Below are positions 41,195-49,823 of a stretch of DNA of 64,000 bases, in pieces (position 1 is the stretch's first letter; every line of letters starts with the position of its first letter). Source of the stretch: Embleya sp042956465. Lineage in GTDB: Bacteria; Actinomycetota; Actinomycetes; Streptomycetales; Streptomycetaceae. The stretch covers positions 248,001 to 312,000 of the forward strand of contig NZ_JBIBGL010000010.1 in assembly GCF_042956465.1 (NCBI RefSeq), written 5' to 3'. The position numbers were made by a program, and so were the translations under genes. The notes under the pieces are model-generated. The model saw only the letters and a list, made by a program, of their open reading frames with translations, ran no database searches and was not told the origin of the DNA.

Positions 41195-41588
41195 GGGTGT
41201 GCTCCCCCATCGGTGGTCGGGCGTGGTGCCGGGTGTCGCCGGTGCGCGACGGCGCCGCGGCACGGTCGTGCCGGGCGGTGGTGCTGCCGTGCTGTTGTGG
41301 TGCCCTGCTCGGTGGCGTGTGTGGTGCCGTGCGGTGGTGCCGTCGATCGAAACCGGAGAGTGACAAGTCTACTGAGCGGCCGGGCCCCGATCCGCGCATG
41401 CACCGTGGCACGAGGCGAGCACGAGGCGAGGTCACGCGGGCGCGGCCTCGCGGGTCCGGCGCGGGCGGGGTCCGGGGTGGGGTGCGCGGTGTTTCGGGGC
41501 GGGCTCCGGAGGCGGGTGCGGATGCGGGGTGCGGAGGGTGGATTCGGCGCGGGGCAACCCCGATCCGCGAGGCGGACACTCTCGGGGT
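41195..41588. other. Divergent region between def and the sigma factor gene
   Basis: These 394 bp contain no gene. The def side has an imperfect run of GTGGTGCCGTG-like words (about 41270-41345) and a TTGTCA on the minus strand near 41370 without a clear -10. I see no ECF-type promoter for the sigma gene. Confidence 0.55.
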
Positions 41589-42197
41589 GTGACCACGGAT
41601 CAGGAGCAGGAGGACGCGGACCACGTGTTGTGGTCCCGGGTCCGAACGGGGGATCGCGATGCGTTCGCGGTGGTGTTCGACCGGCACGCGGGGGCGGTGT
41701 ATGGGCATGTGTTGCGGCGGATCGGGGACGGCGGCGAGGCCGAGGACCTGACCTCGGCGGTGTTCCTGACCGCGTGGCGGCGCCGCGCGGAGGTGACCTT
41801 CGACCGGGACAGCGCACTGCCCTGGCTGCTGGGAACGGCCAATCGCACGCTCGCGAACCGGCGGCGTGCGCTCAAGCGCTATCGGGCGCTGGCGGCGCGT
41901 GTTCCGCTGCCGCGGGACGTGCCCGATCACGCGGACGAGGTGGCCCGGCGGATCGATCAGGAACGCGCGGCGGAGGCGTTGCGGCGCTCGGTGGCGCGGC
42001 TGCCCCGGCACGAGCGCGACGTCGTGGAGTTGTGCGTCTGGGGCGGCCTGGACCAGCAGGCCGCCGCGACCGCGCTCGGCGTCGCGCTGGGCACGGTCAA
42101 GGCGCGGATGCATCGGGCGCGGAAACGATTGGGCGGCCTGTTGGCCGAAGAGGGCGTGCACGCGGGCACGTACCGAGGCATCGAGGAGGCACGATGA
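41589..42197 (+). CDS. ECF-type RNA polymerase sigma factor
   Basis: The 202-residue protein has sigma region 2 (about 25-95; AFAVVFDRHAGAVYGHVLRRIGDGGEAEDLTSAVFLTAWRR, with the family's YxxxxRxxGxxxxAEDLxxxxF pattern) and region 4 (about 130-190; LPRHERDVVELCVWGGLDQQAAATALGVALGTVKARMHRARKRL). Region 3 is absent, as in ECF sigmas. Its stop overlaps the start of the next gene (ATGA), which encodes a one-helix membrane protein that is the probable regulator. Nothing in the sequence shows the inducing signal. Confidence 0.9.
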   Translation: MTTDQEQEDADHVLWSRVRTGDRDAFAVVFDRHAGAVYGHVLRRIGDGGEAEDLTSAVFLTAWRRRAEVTFDRDSALPWLLGTANRTLANRRRALKRYRALAARVPLPRDVPDHADEVARRIDQERAAEALRRSVARLPRHERDVVELCVWGGLDQQAAATALGVALGTVKARMHRARKRLGGLLAEEGVHAGTYRGIEEAR

Positions 42198-43402
42198 GCC
42201 CGTACAGCGAGGACCGACTGCCGGGGCACGAGCGACGCAAGCGCGAACTGCTCGCGATGCTGGACACCCGGGAGCCGTCCCGGAGCCGGGCGTTGATGCC
42301 GGGGATCGCCGCGGGCGCGGTGCTCGCGGTGTGCACGGTCGCGATCCTGGCCGCGCAGCCGTGGCGCGACCCGCGGAATCTGTCGCCGGCCGGCCCGGTG
42401 GCCGGGCAGGACCCGACACAGGGGGTGCCCGAGGACGCGGCGAAGCCGGGCGATCCGGTGCCGTGGGATGTGGCGAACCGGACGTTGGCCGCGTGCCTGA
42501 AGCAGGGTCCGGCCGCGGTGTATCCCTCGTCGACCTTCGAGTCCGCGCCGCGGGCGAGCGGACTGTCGCCGTCCGAAGCGGCCTCCGGATGGCCGGCGTC
42601 CTCGCCGCCGGGGTCGGGTTCGTCCGGAACCCTCCCGCCGGCGAGCATGGGGGCCACGCTGCCGTCCGGCACTCCGCCGGAGATCGGCGACATGCCGCCG
42701 CGCACGCCGGGGGGCGGGGCGGACGCCACCGGCCTGCCGAGGCGATCCACCCGGTCGACTTCCATGTGGTGGCCCACGGGTGGGTCGACCGTGGCCGGCA
42801 CGCCAGGCAGCGATGGCCGGCCCGTGGCGCCCACCTCGACTCCGCGGCCGTCCGGGGCCTCGACCGCGCCCGACGGATCGGCGTGGAAAGTGCGCGAGCC
42901 GGACGCGGCGTTCAAGCCGTACTTCACGGCGTGGGAGAAGGACGGGACCGGCGTGCTCCGCCCGTTCGTGCTGGGCAAGGCCGGCAAACCCGACCTGTTG
43001 GTCTGCCACGGCGAGCAGTCCTCGCCGGAGTTGCCGGCGCCGACGGCCGCCGACGGCACTCTCGCGGGGGCGTTCGAGGTGCGTCGATCCCAGGTCCTGA
43101 TGCCGCCCACGCCCGAACCGCTTCGGATGGCCATGATGTCGTCCACGACGTGGTGGGGCCGCACGACCGGTGCGGTCGCGCGGGTCGTGGTCGAGTTGCC
43201 CGACGGGAGCACGCGGGGCGCGGTGGTCCGCAACGGTGTGTGGCTCGCGAACGTGCCGGGCGAGGACATCGTCCCGGTCCGGATCAGGGCCTACGACGCG
43301 GCCGGCACCCTGCTCCACGAACGCGCCGCCGACCCCGAATCGCTGCGCTGCGCGGACGCGCCGACGACCGAGGCGTGCGGGCGCCGAACCCACTGGGGCT
43401 GA
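42194..43402 (+). CDS. Single-pass membrane protein paired with the ECF sigma factor
   Basis: The 402 residues start with a cytosolic segment of about 33 residues (HERRKRELLAMLDTREPSRSR), followed by one membrane helix (MPGIAAGAVLAVCTVAILAA, about 37-56). A large extracytoplasmic part rich in Ser, Pro and Gly (80-235) leads to a more folded C-terminal region (FKPYFTAWEKDG... onward) with several cysteines. The architecture fits a membrane anti-sigma factor, but no HxxxCxxC zinc anti-sigma motif is present. GAGGAGG precedes the ATG, which overlaps the sigma stop codon. The anti-sigma role is inferred from coupling only. Confidence 0.75.
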   Translation: MSPYSEDRLPGHERRKRELLAMLDTREPSRSRALMPGIAAGAVLAVCTVAILAAQPWRDPRNLSPAGPVAGQDPTQGVPEDAAKPGDPVPWDVANRTLAACLKQGPAAVYPSSTFESAPRASGLSPSEAASGWPASSPPGSGSSGTLPPASMGATLPSGTPPEIGDMPPRTPGGGADATGLPRRSTRSTSMWWPTGGSTVAGTPGSDGRPVAPTSTPRPSGASTAPDGSAWKVREPDAAFKPYFTAWEKDGTGVLRPFVLGKAGKPDLLVCHGEQSSPELPAPTAADGTLAGAFEVRRSQVLMPPTPEPLRMAMMSSTTWWGRTTGAVARVVVELPDGSTRGAVVRNGVWLANVPGEDIVPVRIRAYDAAGTLLHERAADPESLRCADAPTTEACGRRTHWG

Positions 43403-43540
43403 GCACCGGCGGGGCCGGGCCCCGCGCCTGTGCACGACGGTTTCCCGAGACGACCGTCCCGCGTGGTGGCCTGCCGGCCGGGCGCCGGCGAGCGCGGGGG
43501 CGTCGGGGCGCCCGCGTGACGATCCCGATCTGCACCGGTC

Positions 43541-43569
43541 CGCTCCCGCCGGTCCACCGGGCGGGAGCG
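43541..43569. terminator. Bidirectional terminator between the sigma operon and priA
   Basis: CGCTCCCGCC (43541-43550) and GGCGGGAGCG (43560-43569) form a perfect 10-bp stem with a 9-nt loop between convergent genes. Confidence 0.75.
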
Positions 43570-43592
43570 ACCCACGCGGCGGCGACCACGGC

Positions 43593-45830
43593 TCAGCCGA
43601 TGTCCGGCGGGTCGATCCTGATCTGCACCGGGTCGCCCGCGGCCCGGGCCAGCCGCAGGGTCTGGGCCGCCTTGAGGGCGTGCGCCAACTCCGCGCCGCG
43701 GCCGGGTTCGATCCGGAGCAGGACCCGTTCGTGGCGGGTGGGCGGGGCGATCCGCCGGGCCGGTTCGCGGGTCGGCGGCGGGGTGTCGCCGAACAGGGCT
43801 CGGGTGAGTTCGGCACGGGTTTCGGCCGCCCTGGGGTCGGGTTTGGCCGGCGCGGGCGGTGGCGTGCGTGGCGTGGTCGGGGCGACCGGGACCGGGCCCA
43901 GGACGTCCGCCCCGTCGGGCAGCCGAAGCACCGCCAGGAAGTCGGCGATCCCGGCCGGCGGGCCGGTCACCGACGCCATCCGCGACACCGGCGGCAGGTT
44001 CAATTCGGCCCGCTCGACCAGTTCGGTCAGCGCGTACCCCTGCGGATCCCATCGCACCAGCGCCTGTACCGGGCGCAGCGTGGACTCGGCGACCACCACC
44101 AGCGTGCCGCCCTCCCCCGCGGGCCGGACCAGGCTCGCCGCGTCCAGCCACCGGTGCAGCGCCTGCTCGCCGGCCCGCAGGTCGGGCCGGGTGAGCAGGG
44201 CCCAGCCGTCCAGGAGCAGGGCCGCCGCGTAGCCGCCGGGCGCCACCGGTTCGGCGCCGGGCGTGGCGATGATCAGCGCGGGCAGGTCCGGCACGGTGGT
44301 CAGGATCGCGTCCCGCCCGGAGGTGCGCACCGGCACGGTCGGGAACGCCCGGCCGAGTTCCTCGGCGGTCCGGCGCGCGCCGATCACGCCGGCCCGGATG
44401 CGCTCGCCCCCGCACACCCGGCAGCGCCAGTGCGGCGCCGGACGGGTGCACCAGGCGCAGGTCAACACGCCGTCCCCGGAGGGCAGTTCGAGCGGGCCCG
44501 AGCAGTGTGCGCAGCGCGCGGGTTCGCGGCAGCGCAGGCACGAGGTGCGGACCAGGTAGCCCCGGCGTGGGACCTGGACCAGCACCGGCCCGGTCTGCAA
44601 CGCCTTGCGGGCCACGTCCCACGCCAGGCTCGGCAGTCGCGCCGCTCGGGCGGCCTCGTCCCGGGCCAGGTCCAGATCGCTGCCGGTGGTGCGCACCAGC
44701 GGGGCGGCGGCGCGCACCGCCGCGCGGTCGGCGTCCAGCGGCCGGGCCCACCCGGAGCGGACCAGCTGGGCGGCCTCGACCGTGGTGGCGTGCCCGCCGA
44801 CGGTGAACGCGGCGTGTTCGCGCGCGGCCCGCATCGCCAGCACCTCGCGCACGTGCGGGTGGGGCGCGTTGAGGTCGGCGTGCGAGTCGTCGCCGTCGTT
44901 CCAGACCAGCGCCAGGCCCAGTTCCACCACGGGCGCGAACATCGCCGCCCGGGTGCCGACCACCGCGCGCACGCTCCCGCGGTTGATCGCCAGCCAGCGC
45001 CGGTAGCGCTCCTCCGGCCCCAGGCCCGAGGTCAGCGCGACGTGTCGGCCCCGGCCGAGCAGGGCGGTCAGCGCCGCGTCCACGCGTTCCACCGACTTGG
45101 CGTCCGGGACCACCGCGAGCGCACCGCGGCCGCCGGCCAGGGTCGCCGCCATCGCCCGGGCGATCTCGTCCGGCCAGTACGGCCCGGGCAGCGCGGTCCA
45201 CACGGTGCGCGGCGAGTCGCCGGCGGTGAGCTCGGCCAGGTGCGCGGTGCCCGTCGGGTAGCGCGTCCAGGGCCCGGGGGGTGGCGGGGCAGGCCGAATC
45301 AGCGGCTCCCCCGAGGGTTCCGCCTCGGCCCGCGCGTGCCGCGCCGGCAGCGCGAGCTGGACGATGTCGGCGAGGCTGCCCGCGTACCGGTCCGCGACCG
45401 CCCGGGCCAGCTCGATCATCGGCGGCGCGAGCACGATCTCGGGCGAGACGACGCTCGCCAACGGCGCCAGTGGCCCGCCGTACGTACTGCGCTCGACCCG
45501 TTCGACGATCACCCCGTCGATCAGCCCGCCGCCCTGCCGCCGGCCGTCCACCACCTTGGCTCCGAACCGCACCCGCACCCGCACTCCGGGCTGCGCCACC
45601 TCGGCCAGCTTGGCCGGCACCGAGTAGTCGAACAGCCGATCCAGGTGCACGAGCCCCTTGTCCACCACGACCCGGGCCACCGGCAACCGCTCGGCCTGCG
45701 CCTTGGGCTTGGCCTTGCGCACCCGCGCCCGCGCGCCCCGCACCGCCCGCCGCGCGTCCTCGACCCCGAGCGTGAGCTGCCCGTCCCCTTCGTCGCCCAC
45801 ACCCGGATCGTTCGTCGCCACACCAGGCAT
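43593..45830 (-). CDS. priA: Primosomal protein PriA, actinobacterial type without Walker A
   Basis: PriA reloads the replisome at stalled forks. The 745-residue protein has the N-terminal DNA-binding domain (VARVVVDKGLVHLDRLFDYSVP, with the 3'BD fold). It also has the zinc-binding cysteine cluster (SCLRCREPARCAHC ... CAWC ... CRVCGG, about 425-480) and the C-terminal domain. In the helicase core, the place of the GxxGxGKT P-loop reads AELTAGDSPRTVWTALPGPYW, so ATP binding is lost, as known for actinobacterial PriA. It probably acts as a structural loader and not a helicase. It lies upstream of def-fmt-rsmB on the same strand with the sigma genes between. Confidence 0.9.
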   Translation of the reverse strand: MPGVATNDPGVGDEGDGQLTLGVEDARRAVRGARARVRKAKPKAQAERLPVARVVVDKGLVHLDRLFDYSVPAKLAEVAQPGVRVRVRFGAKVVDGRRQGGGLIDGVIVERVERSTYGGPLAPLASVVSPEIVLAPPMIELARAVADRYAGSLADIVQLALPARHARAEAEPSGEPLIRPAPPPPGPWTRYPTGTAHLAELTAGDSPRTVWTALPGPYWPDEIARAMAATLAGGRGALAVVPDAKSVERVDAALTALLGRGRHVALTSGLGPEERYRRWLAINRGSVRAVVGTRAAMFAPVVELGLALVWNDGDDSHADLNAPHPHVREVLAMRAAREHAAFTVGGHATTVEAAQLVRSGWARPLDADRAAVRAAAPLVRTTGSDLDLARDEAARAARLPSLAWDVARKALQTGPVLVQVPRRGYLVRTSCLRCREPARCAHCSGPLELPSGDGVLTCAWCTRPAPHWRCRVCGGERIRAGVIGARRTAEELGRAFPTVPVRTSGRDAILTTVPDLPALIIATPGAEPVAPGGYAAALLLDGWALLTRPDLRAGEQALHRWLDAASLVRPAGEGGTLVVVAESTLRPVQALVRWDPQGYALTELVERAELNLPPVSRMASVTGPPAGIADFLAVLRLPDGADVLGPVPVAPTTPRTPPPAPAKPDPRAAETRAELTRALFGDTPPPTREPARRIAPPTRHERVLLRIEPGRGAELAHALKAAQTLRLARAAGDPVQIRIDPPDIG

Positions 45831-45922
45831 CCTGACAGACGGGTACGACGATCCCGCACAGGTACCGAGCCATCCGGCGGGGCCACCTTCCCGGGGTGTC
45901 GGGCGGCCCTCAAGCCCATCAC

Positions 45923-45948
45923 ATACCGAGGGGTATACTCCGGAGTAT
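45923..45948 (+). promoter_or_regulatory. Overlapping palindromes at the antitoxin start (operator/promoter)
   Basis: ATACC/GGTAT (45923-45927, 45932-45936) overlaps the perfect 14-bp palindrome ATACTCCGGAGTAT (45935-45948), which includes the ATG of the antitoxin gene. TATACT (45934-45939) is a -10 sequence placed so that transcription would start at or next to the ATG. Binding by the antitoxin would block the promoter directly. Confidence 0.65.
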
Positions 45949-46192
45949 GACTGCGACCACCATAAAGGTTGAGATGAGCGTCCGAGACGATCTCGCTCGA
46001 GTGGCCGCGGAGGATCTCGGCGGCGTCACCTTGAACGCCGCGCTCACTCATCTGCTCACCGAGCACCGCAAAGCGGCCGTGCTGGCCGCATACGCGCGAT
46101 TGCAGGCCGACGCCTCCGCATGGACCGACTACGAGAACGAACTCGACGAGTGGGACGGCCTGGCCGGCGACAATCTCGGCAGTGAGCAGTGA
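45947..46192 (+). CDS. MazE-type antitoxin
   Basis: This 81-residue protein begins with a ribbon-helix-helix-like DNA-binding segment (TATTIKVEMSVRDDLARVAAEDLGGVTLNAALTHLLTEH). A charged acidic C-terminal tail (TDYENELDEWDGLAGDNLG) of the kind that wraps a MazF toxin follows. The ATG lies inside a palindrome just after a -10 sequence, so the mRNA is probably leaderless and autorepressed; an internal ATG at 45974 preceded by AAGG is an alternative. The stop codon overlaps the toxin GTG (GTGA). It should neutralise the toxin and repress the operon. Confidence 0.82.
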   Translation: MTATTIKVEMSVRDDLARVAAEDLGGVTLNAALTHLLTEHRKAAVLAAYARLQADASAWTDYENELDEWDGLAGDNLGSEQ

Positions 46193-46536
46193 GCCGGAAG
46201 TCCGCCCCGTGGCAGGTGTGGATGGCCGACCTTTCCCCCGTCGTCGGCTCGGAGCAATCCGGTCGACGGCCGGTCGTGGTGGTCAACTCGCCGTTCTACG
46301 CCTCCTTCCCCATCGGGATGGCGATCGTCGTGCCGCTGACCACCCAGGACCGGGGACTGCCTCATCACGTCTCGGTGTCCTCGGCGCAGTCCGGCCTTCG
46401 CCACCGGAGTTGGGCACGCACCGATGACGTGCGGGCGGTTTCCGAGCAGCGGCTCCTGGGACGCCCGTTGGGGAGCGTCGACGACAAGGAAGCCGACGAC
46501 ATCCGTACCTACCTGCGGTTGATGCTGGACATCTGA
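46189..46536 (+). CDS. MazF/PemK-type toxin (ribosome-independent endoribonuclease)
   Basis: The 115-residue protein matches the MazF/PemK family. WQVWMADLSPVVGSEQSGRRPVVVVNS is the opening strand region with the conserved basic loop, and FPIGMAIVVPLTTQDRGLPHHV the second. RSWARTDDVRAVSEQRLLGRPLGSVD is the C-terminal region with the conserved Arg and Ser/Thr residues of the catalytic groove. Members cleave mRNA or tRNA at short sequence motifs and arrest growth; the target sequence here is unknown. It is translated with the antitoxin through a 4-nt overlap. The start is GTG. The Mrr-TerD gene converges 31 bp downstream. Confidence 0.88.
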   Translation: MSRKSAPWQVWMADLSPVVGSEQSGRRPVVVVNSPFYASFPIGMAIVVPLTTQDRGLPHHVSVSSAQSGLRHRSWARTDDVRAVSEQRLLGRPLGSVDDKEADDIRTYLRLMLDI

Positions 46537-46567
46537 TCGGGCGCCGTGCGTCGGTGGCCTTCCCGGC

Positions 46568-48682
46568 CTACTCGACCTCCACGCCGTGTGACTCGGCGAC
46601 GCCGAGGAGGCCGTTGCGGAAGCCGTTGGTGGTGGGGGAAAAGGTCCAGGCGTCGTCGGTGCGCACGAATGCGCCCAGGACCATGGCGGTCTCGCCCGGG
46701 CGGCGGGTGGGTACGGGGTGGTCGCCGAGCCGGCGGCCGTCGGCCTGGTCGAGGCGGGTCAGTCTGGCTCCGCGCAGCGCGGCCAGGTCGCCGCTCGGGG
46801 CGCGCTCCTGGTCGACGGCCGCGGCCAGCACCAGACGGTCGGCCGCCCGGGGCAGCAGGGCCAGGTCCACCAGGAACGCCACGCCGTCGCCGATCCGGAC
46901 CGCACCTTCGGGGCTGGCCGGATTGTTGAAGAACACGAAGTGCTCGTCACCGAGCACCCGTCCGCGGCGGCACACGAACGCGCACGGGTCCAGGGGCGGC
47001 GCGTTGCCCGGTTCCCAGGCGAGTTGCACCAGGATCCGGCTGCCGGGCGCGGCGGTCGGCGCCCCACCGGTGCCCGGACCCAGGCGACCGCGCAGGCCGT
47101 GTTGGGCGAGCAGGCCGACCAGTTCGGGTCCGGTGACCAGGCCCAGCGGCTTGTTGCGGATGAACTCGTGGCTGCCGGGCCCGAAGCCGGACGTGGTGAC
47201 CAGCAAGCCCTTGTTCGCGCCGTGGTGTTGCACGGTGCCGGCCAGATCCCGCACGGCCGTGGGCGGGACCGTGTTGCGGTAGCGCTTGACCTGCACGACG
47301 ATCTTTCCGCCGCGGATCGGGTCCGGGTCCACCGCGACCACGTCCACGCCCTGGTCGCCGCTGCGCGCGGTGGTCTCGACCTGCATGCCCATGCGGGAGA
47401 AGAGCTCGGCGATCAGGTTCTCGAACTCGATCGGGTCCATCACGAACAGGTCCGGGTCGTCGTCGCCGGGCCGGGCGGGCGCCGGGGCGATGGTGGGAGG
47501 CGGCGCCGGGGTCGGCGCCGATGCGACGCTGTCCGCGAGCCGGCTCGGTTGTACGGGGGTGGGCCGGTCCGGGCGGGCGGACAGGGTCCCGCCCATCGCC
47601 TCCAGGCACGCCACCGCGTCCACCCGATCGAGGCTGATCTGCCGGAACTGCTCGGCCCGCGCGGTCACCGTGAGCAGGTACGTGCGTCCGTGTCGACCGG
47701 TGGCCGGGTTCACCGCCTGGACGAAGCCGTTGAGCACCACCGAATCGAGGATGCCCTCGTGGTCGGCGAAGAAGACCTCGGCCAGTATCCGGATCGCGCT
47801 CTGCGCCAACACGTCGCGGTGGATCGTCCGCCGATCGGTCGCGGTACGCGCGACCTCCTTCTCCTGGTCGTCGGTCTTCACGTAGCGCACCCGGGCCACG
47901 GCCGGCACCACGTCCGTCGTCGGCAGCTCGTGGTCCACCACCAACTGCCGTGCGGCCGCGTCGAAGGCCACCGTCGAGTGGTCGGAGAAGCCCTCGGGCC
48001 AATCCGGCGATGCCAGCAGGACACCCTCGAAGTAGTCCTCGATCGCCTCGGGATCGCGCGCCGCGAGCCGCCGCACGAGATCGTCCACCTGCTGGTTGCG
48101 CTGCGCGGCCAGGGCACGTTGGCCGTTCGCCCAGTCCTCGAACCGGCGGCGGTAGTCGTCGTATTGCTGCTGCCGCTGGTACTCGGCGGCCTGCGCCGCC
48201 CGCAGGTCGTGGTCGTAGCGCGCCTGCGCCTGCGCCCGGTCCTGCTCGTAGCGCGACTGTGCGCCGGGCGCGAAGCTGCCCAGGCCGGAGGGAGGGGCCA
48301 CCTGATAGCGCGCCGGGTCGGGCATCGGGATGGGTCGGGCGAGTTCGCCCGGTTGGAACGGCGGGATCTCCACGGCGCTGCGCAACCGCTCGATCCGGAA
48401 TCCCGGCGCGCTCAGCCGGGCCCGAAGCACGCCTTGCAGCTCGGCGACCCGGTCCTCGATCTCCGCTGTCCGGCGGGCCACTTCGGCCTCGCGGGACTGC
48501 TGATAGGCGCGCTGCGCCTCGCGGTCGGCCCGCGCGGCGGCCTTCTGCGCCTCGCGTCGGTTGCGTTCGTCGGCTCGCAGTTGTTGCTGCTGCGCCCGCA
48601 ACTCGGCCTCGCGTTGCCGTTGTTGTTGCCGCTGCAGCTCGGCCCATGCCCCCAGCACGCCGGTGCTCCGCCGACTCGCCAC
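46568..48682 (-). CDS. Mrr-type nuclease fused to TerD domain
   Basis: The 704 residues have an N-terminal Gln/Arg/Glu-rich coiled coil (about 5-220) and a middle region of unknown fold (220-395). A Mrr-like restriction endonuclease domain (about 409-530) carries the catalytic pattern Asp in SGDQGVDVVAV and the QVK of GGKIVVQVKRY. The C-terminal TerD domain (about 547-704) shows LDPCAFVCRRGRVLGDEHFVFFNNPASPEGAV and the final AFVRTDDAWTFSPTTNGFRNGLLGVAESHGVEVE. The usual acidic Ca2+-binding loop of TerD is shortened (only GDG). A stress-responsive or anti-phage DNA nuclease is inferred from domains. GTG 48682 has GGAAGG nine bases upstream. Confidence 0.82.
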   Translation of the reverse strand: MASRRSTGVLGAWAELQRQQQRQREAELRAQQQQLRADERNRREAQKAAARADREAQRAYQQSREAEVARRTAEIEDRVAELQGVLRARLSAPGFRIERLRSAVEIPPFQPGELARPIPMPDPARYQVAPPSGLGSFAPGAQSRYEQDRAQAQARYDHDLRAAQAAEYQRQQQYDDYRRRFEDWANGQRALAAQRNQQVDDLVRRLAARDPEAIEDYFEGVLLASPDWPEGFSDHSTVAFDAAARQLVVDHELPTTDVVPAVARVRYVKTDDQEKEVARTATDRRTIHRDVLAQSAIRILAEVFFADHEGILDSVVLNGFVQAVNPATGRHGRTYLLTVTARAEQFRQISLDRVDAVACLEAMGGTLSARPDRPTPVQPSRLADSVASAPTPAPPPTIAPAPARPGDDDPDLFVMDPIEFENLIAELFSRMGMQVETTARSGDQGVDVVAVDPDPIRGGKIVVQVKRYRNTVPPTAVRDLAGTVQHHGANKGLLVTTSGFGPGSHEFIRNKPLGLVTGPELVGLLAQHGLRGRLGPGTGGAPTAAPGSRILVQLAWEPGNAPPLDPCAFVCRRGRVLGDEHFVFFNNPASPEGAVRIGDGVAFLVDLALLPRAADRLVLAAAVDQERAPSGDLAALRGARLTRLDQADGRRLGDHPVPTRRPGETAMVLGAFVRTDDAWTFSPTTNGFRNGLLGVAESHGVEVE

Positions 48683-48843
48683 GCTATCGCCCTTCCGCCC
48701 TGCACCCGTCCGCCCCCCGCGCTCGAACACATCCTGCCGTGTCGGACCGACCAGCGCGAAAGCGGTCGGTGTCCGCACGTGAACGCGCCTCCGACCGCCG
48801 CCGGGAACCGTACCTGCCCGCTCCCGGCGGCGACCGGAACGTG

Positions 48844-49422
48844 TCACTCGCAGCCGACTCCGTCTCCGTCGCGGTCGAGGTGCCGGCCGTAGCCGGGGTC
48901 GCCCCGGCGGATCGGTGCGGCACCCGCGGCTCGGGCGGCGGAGCAGTTCTTGTAGTAGGCGGGGCCGCTGCCGCCGGTGCTGCTGCCGTCGCCGATCGTG
49001 CCGGCGCCGGGGTCACTGCCGGACGTCCCGCCCCCGGACGTTCCGCTGCCGGACGTTCCGCTGCCGGACGAACCGCCGGTCGCGGAACCACCGTTGCCGC
49101 CGGTTCCGCTCGCGCCGCCGCCCGAGACGTTCCCGCCCGACCCGCTGCGGGGCGTCGGTACCGCGCTGCTCGGCTGCGTGGTCGTCGGCGGCGCCGTGGA
49201 CGGTGCCCGGGTGGTGGGCGGTGCCGAACTCGGCGGGGCCGTGCCGGGCGACGCGCTGCCGGCCGGCGTGCTGCTGCTCTGCGACGGCTTGGGCCGGTCG
49301 GACTTCTTGTCCCCGTCCCCGTCGCAACCGGTCAGGGTCAGCGTCAACGTCAAGGCCGCCGTGACTATCCCGGGAAGCAGGGACAACCGGGTTTTCGGCA
49401 AACGGGTAGCCGATATGCGCAT
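48844..49422 (-). CDS. Excalibur-domain lipoprotein
   Basis: The 192-residue precursor has a signal peptide with lipobox TLTGC (cleavage before Cys near 33) and a long Ser/Thr/Pro then Gly/Ser linker (40-155). The C-terminal Excalibur domain reads YYKNCSAARAAGAAPIRRGDPGYGRHLDRDGDGVGCE, with two cysteines and the EF-hand-like Ca2+ loop DRDGDG. It should be an acylated surface protein (a substrate for Lnt) that binds calcium outside the membrane. The partner or enzyme is not evident. The low-complexity linker may vary in length. It is divergent from the iminopeptidase gene. Confidence 0.9.
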   Translation of the reverse strand: MRISATRLPKTRLSLLPGIVTAALTLTLTLTGCDGDGDKKSDRPKPSQSSSTPAGSASPGTAPPSSAPPTTRAPSTAPPTTTQPSSAVPTPRSGSGGNVSGGGASGTGGNGGSATGGSSGSGTSGSGTSGGGTSGSDPGAGTIGDGSSTGGSGPAYYKNCSAARAAGAAPIRRGDPGYGRHLDRDGDGVGCE

Positions 49423-49823
49423 GTGCGAGTTCCCCCCTCGATATGTGCCGCCCGGACTCTAGCCCTCATCGGGTCGACCGACCCGGGCAACCACCGATTT
49501 CGTCTTCGAGCGGACGTCGGGCGCGTCGTTTCGGGACGCACTGCGCCCAGCCGGGCCGGGCGGGGTCGAGGCGGGCAGGGACGGAATCGGTGCGGGCCGG
49601 GATCGGGCGGGCCCGGATCCGGGCGGTCGGCGGGCGACTCGGGAAGGGTGGGCGATTCTCGTTCCTCGTGATGTGCTGGGCTCTGTGGATTCCGTTCGTG
49701 CGGTTCATCCGAGACCGCACGACGGACGGCACGACGGACGGCACGGCGAACGGCACGAGCAACGGCACGGCGAACGATCCGGCGGATCGCACAACGGTCC
49801 GCACGACCGAGCGGGAGAGCCTC
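49423..49823. other. Divergent region with short tandem repeats
   Basis: These 401 bp separate the Excalibur and iminopeptidase genes. A degenerate repeat of GACGGCAC-like words runs from about 49720 to 49790, just before the iminopeptidase ribosome binding site. I see no clear promoter. Confidence 0.5.

Noticed and set aside
49443..49823. A 127-codon extension of the prolyl aminopeptidase gene
   Set aside because: The extension is encoded by a short tandem repeat and Arg-rich sequence; ATG 49824 has a good ribosome binding site and starts where the family starts.
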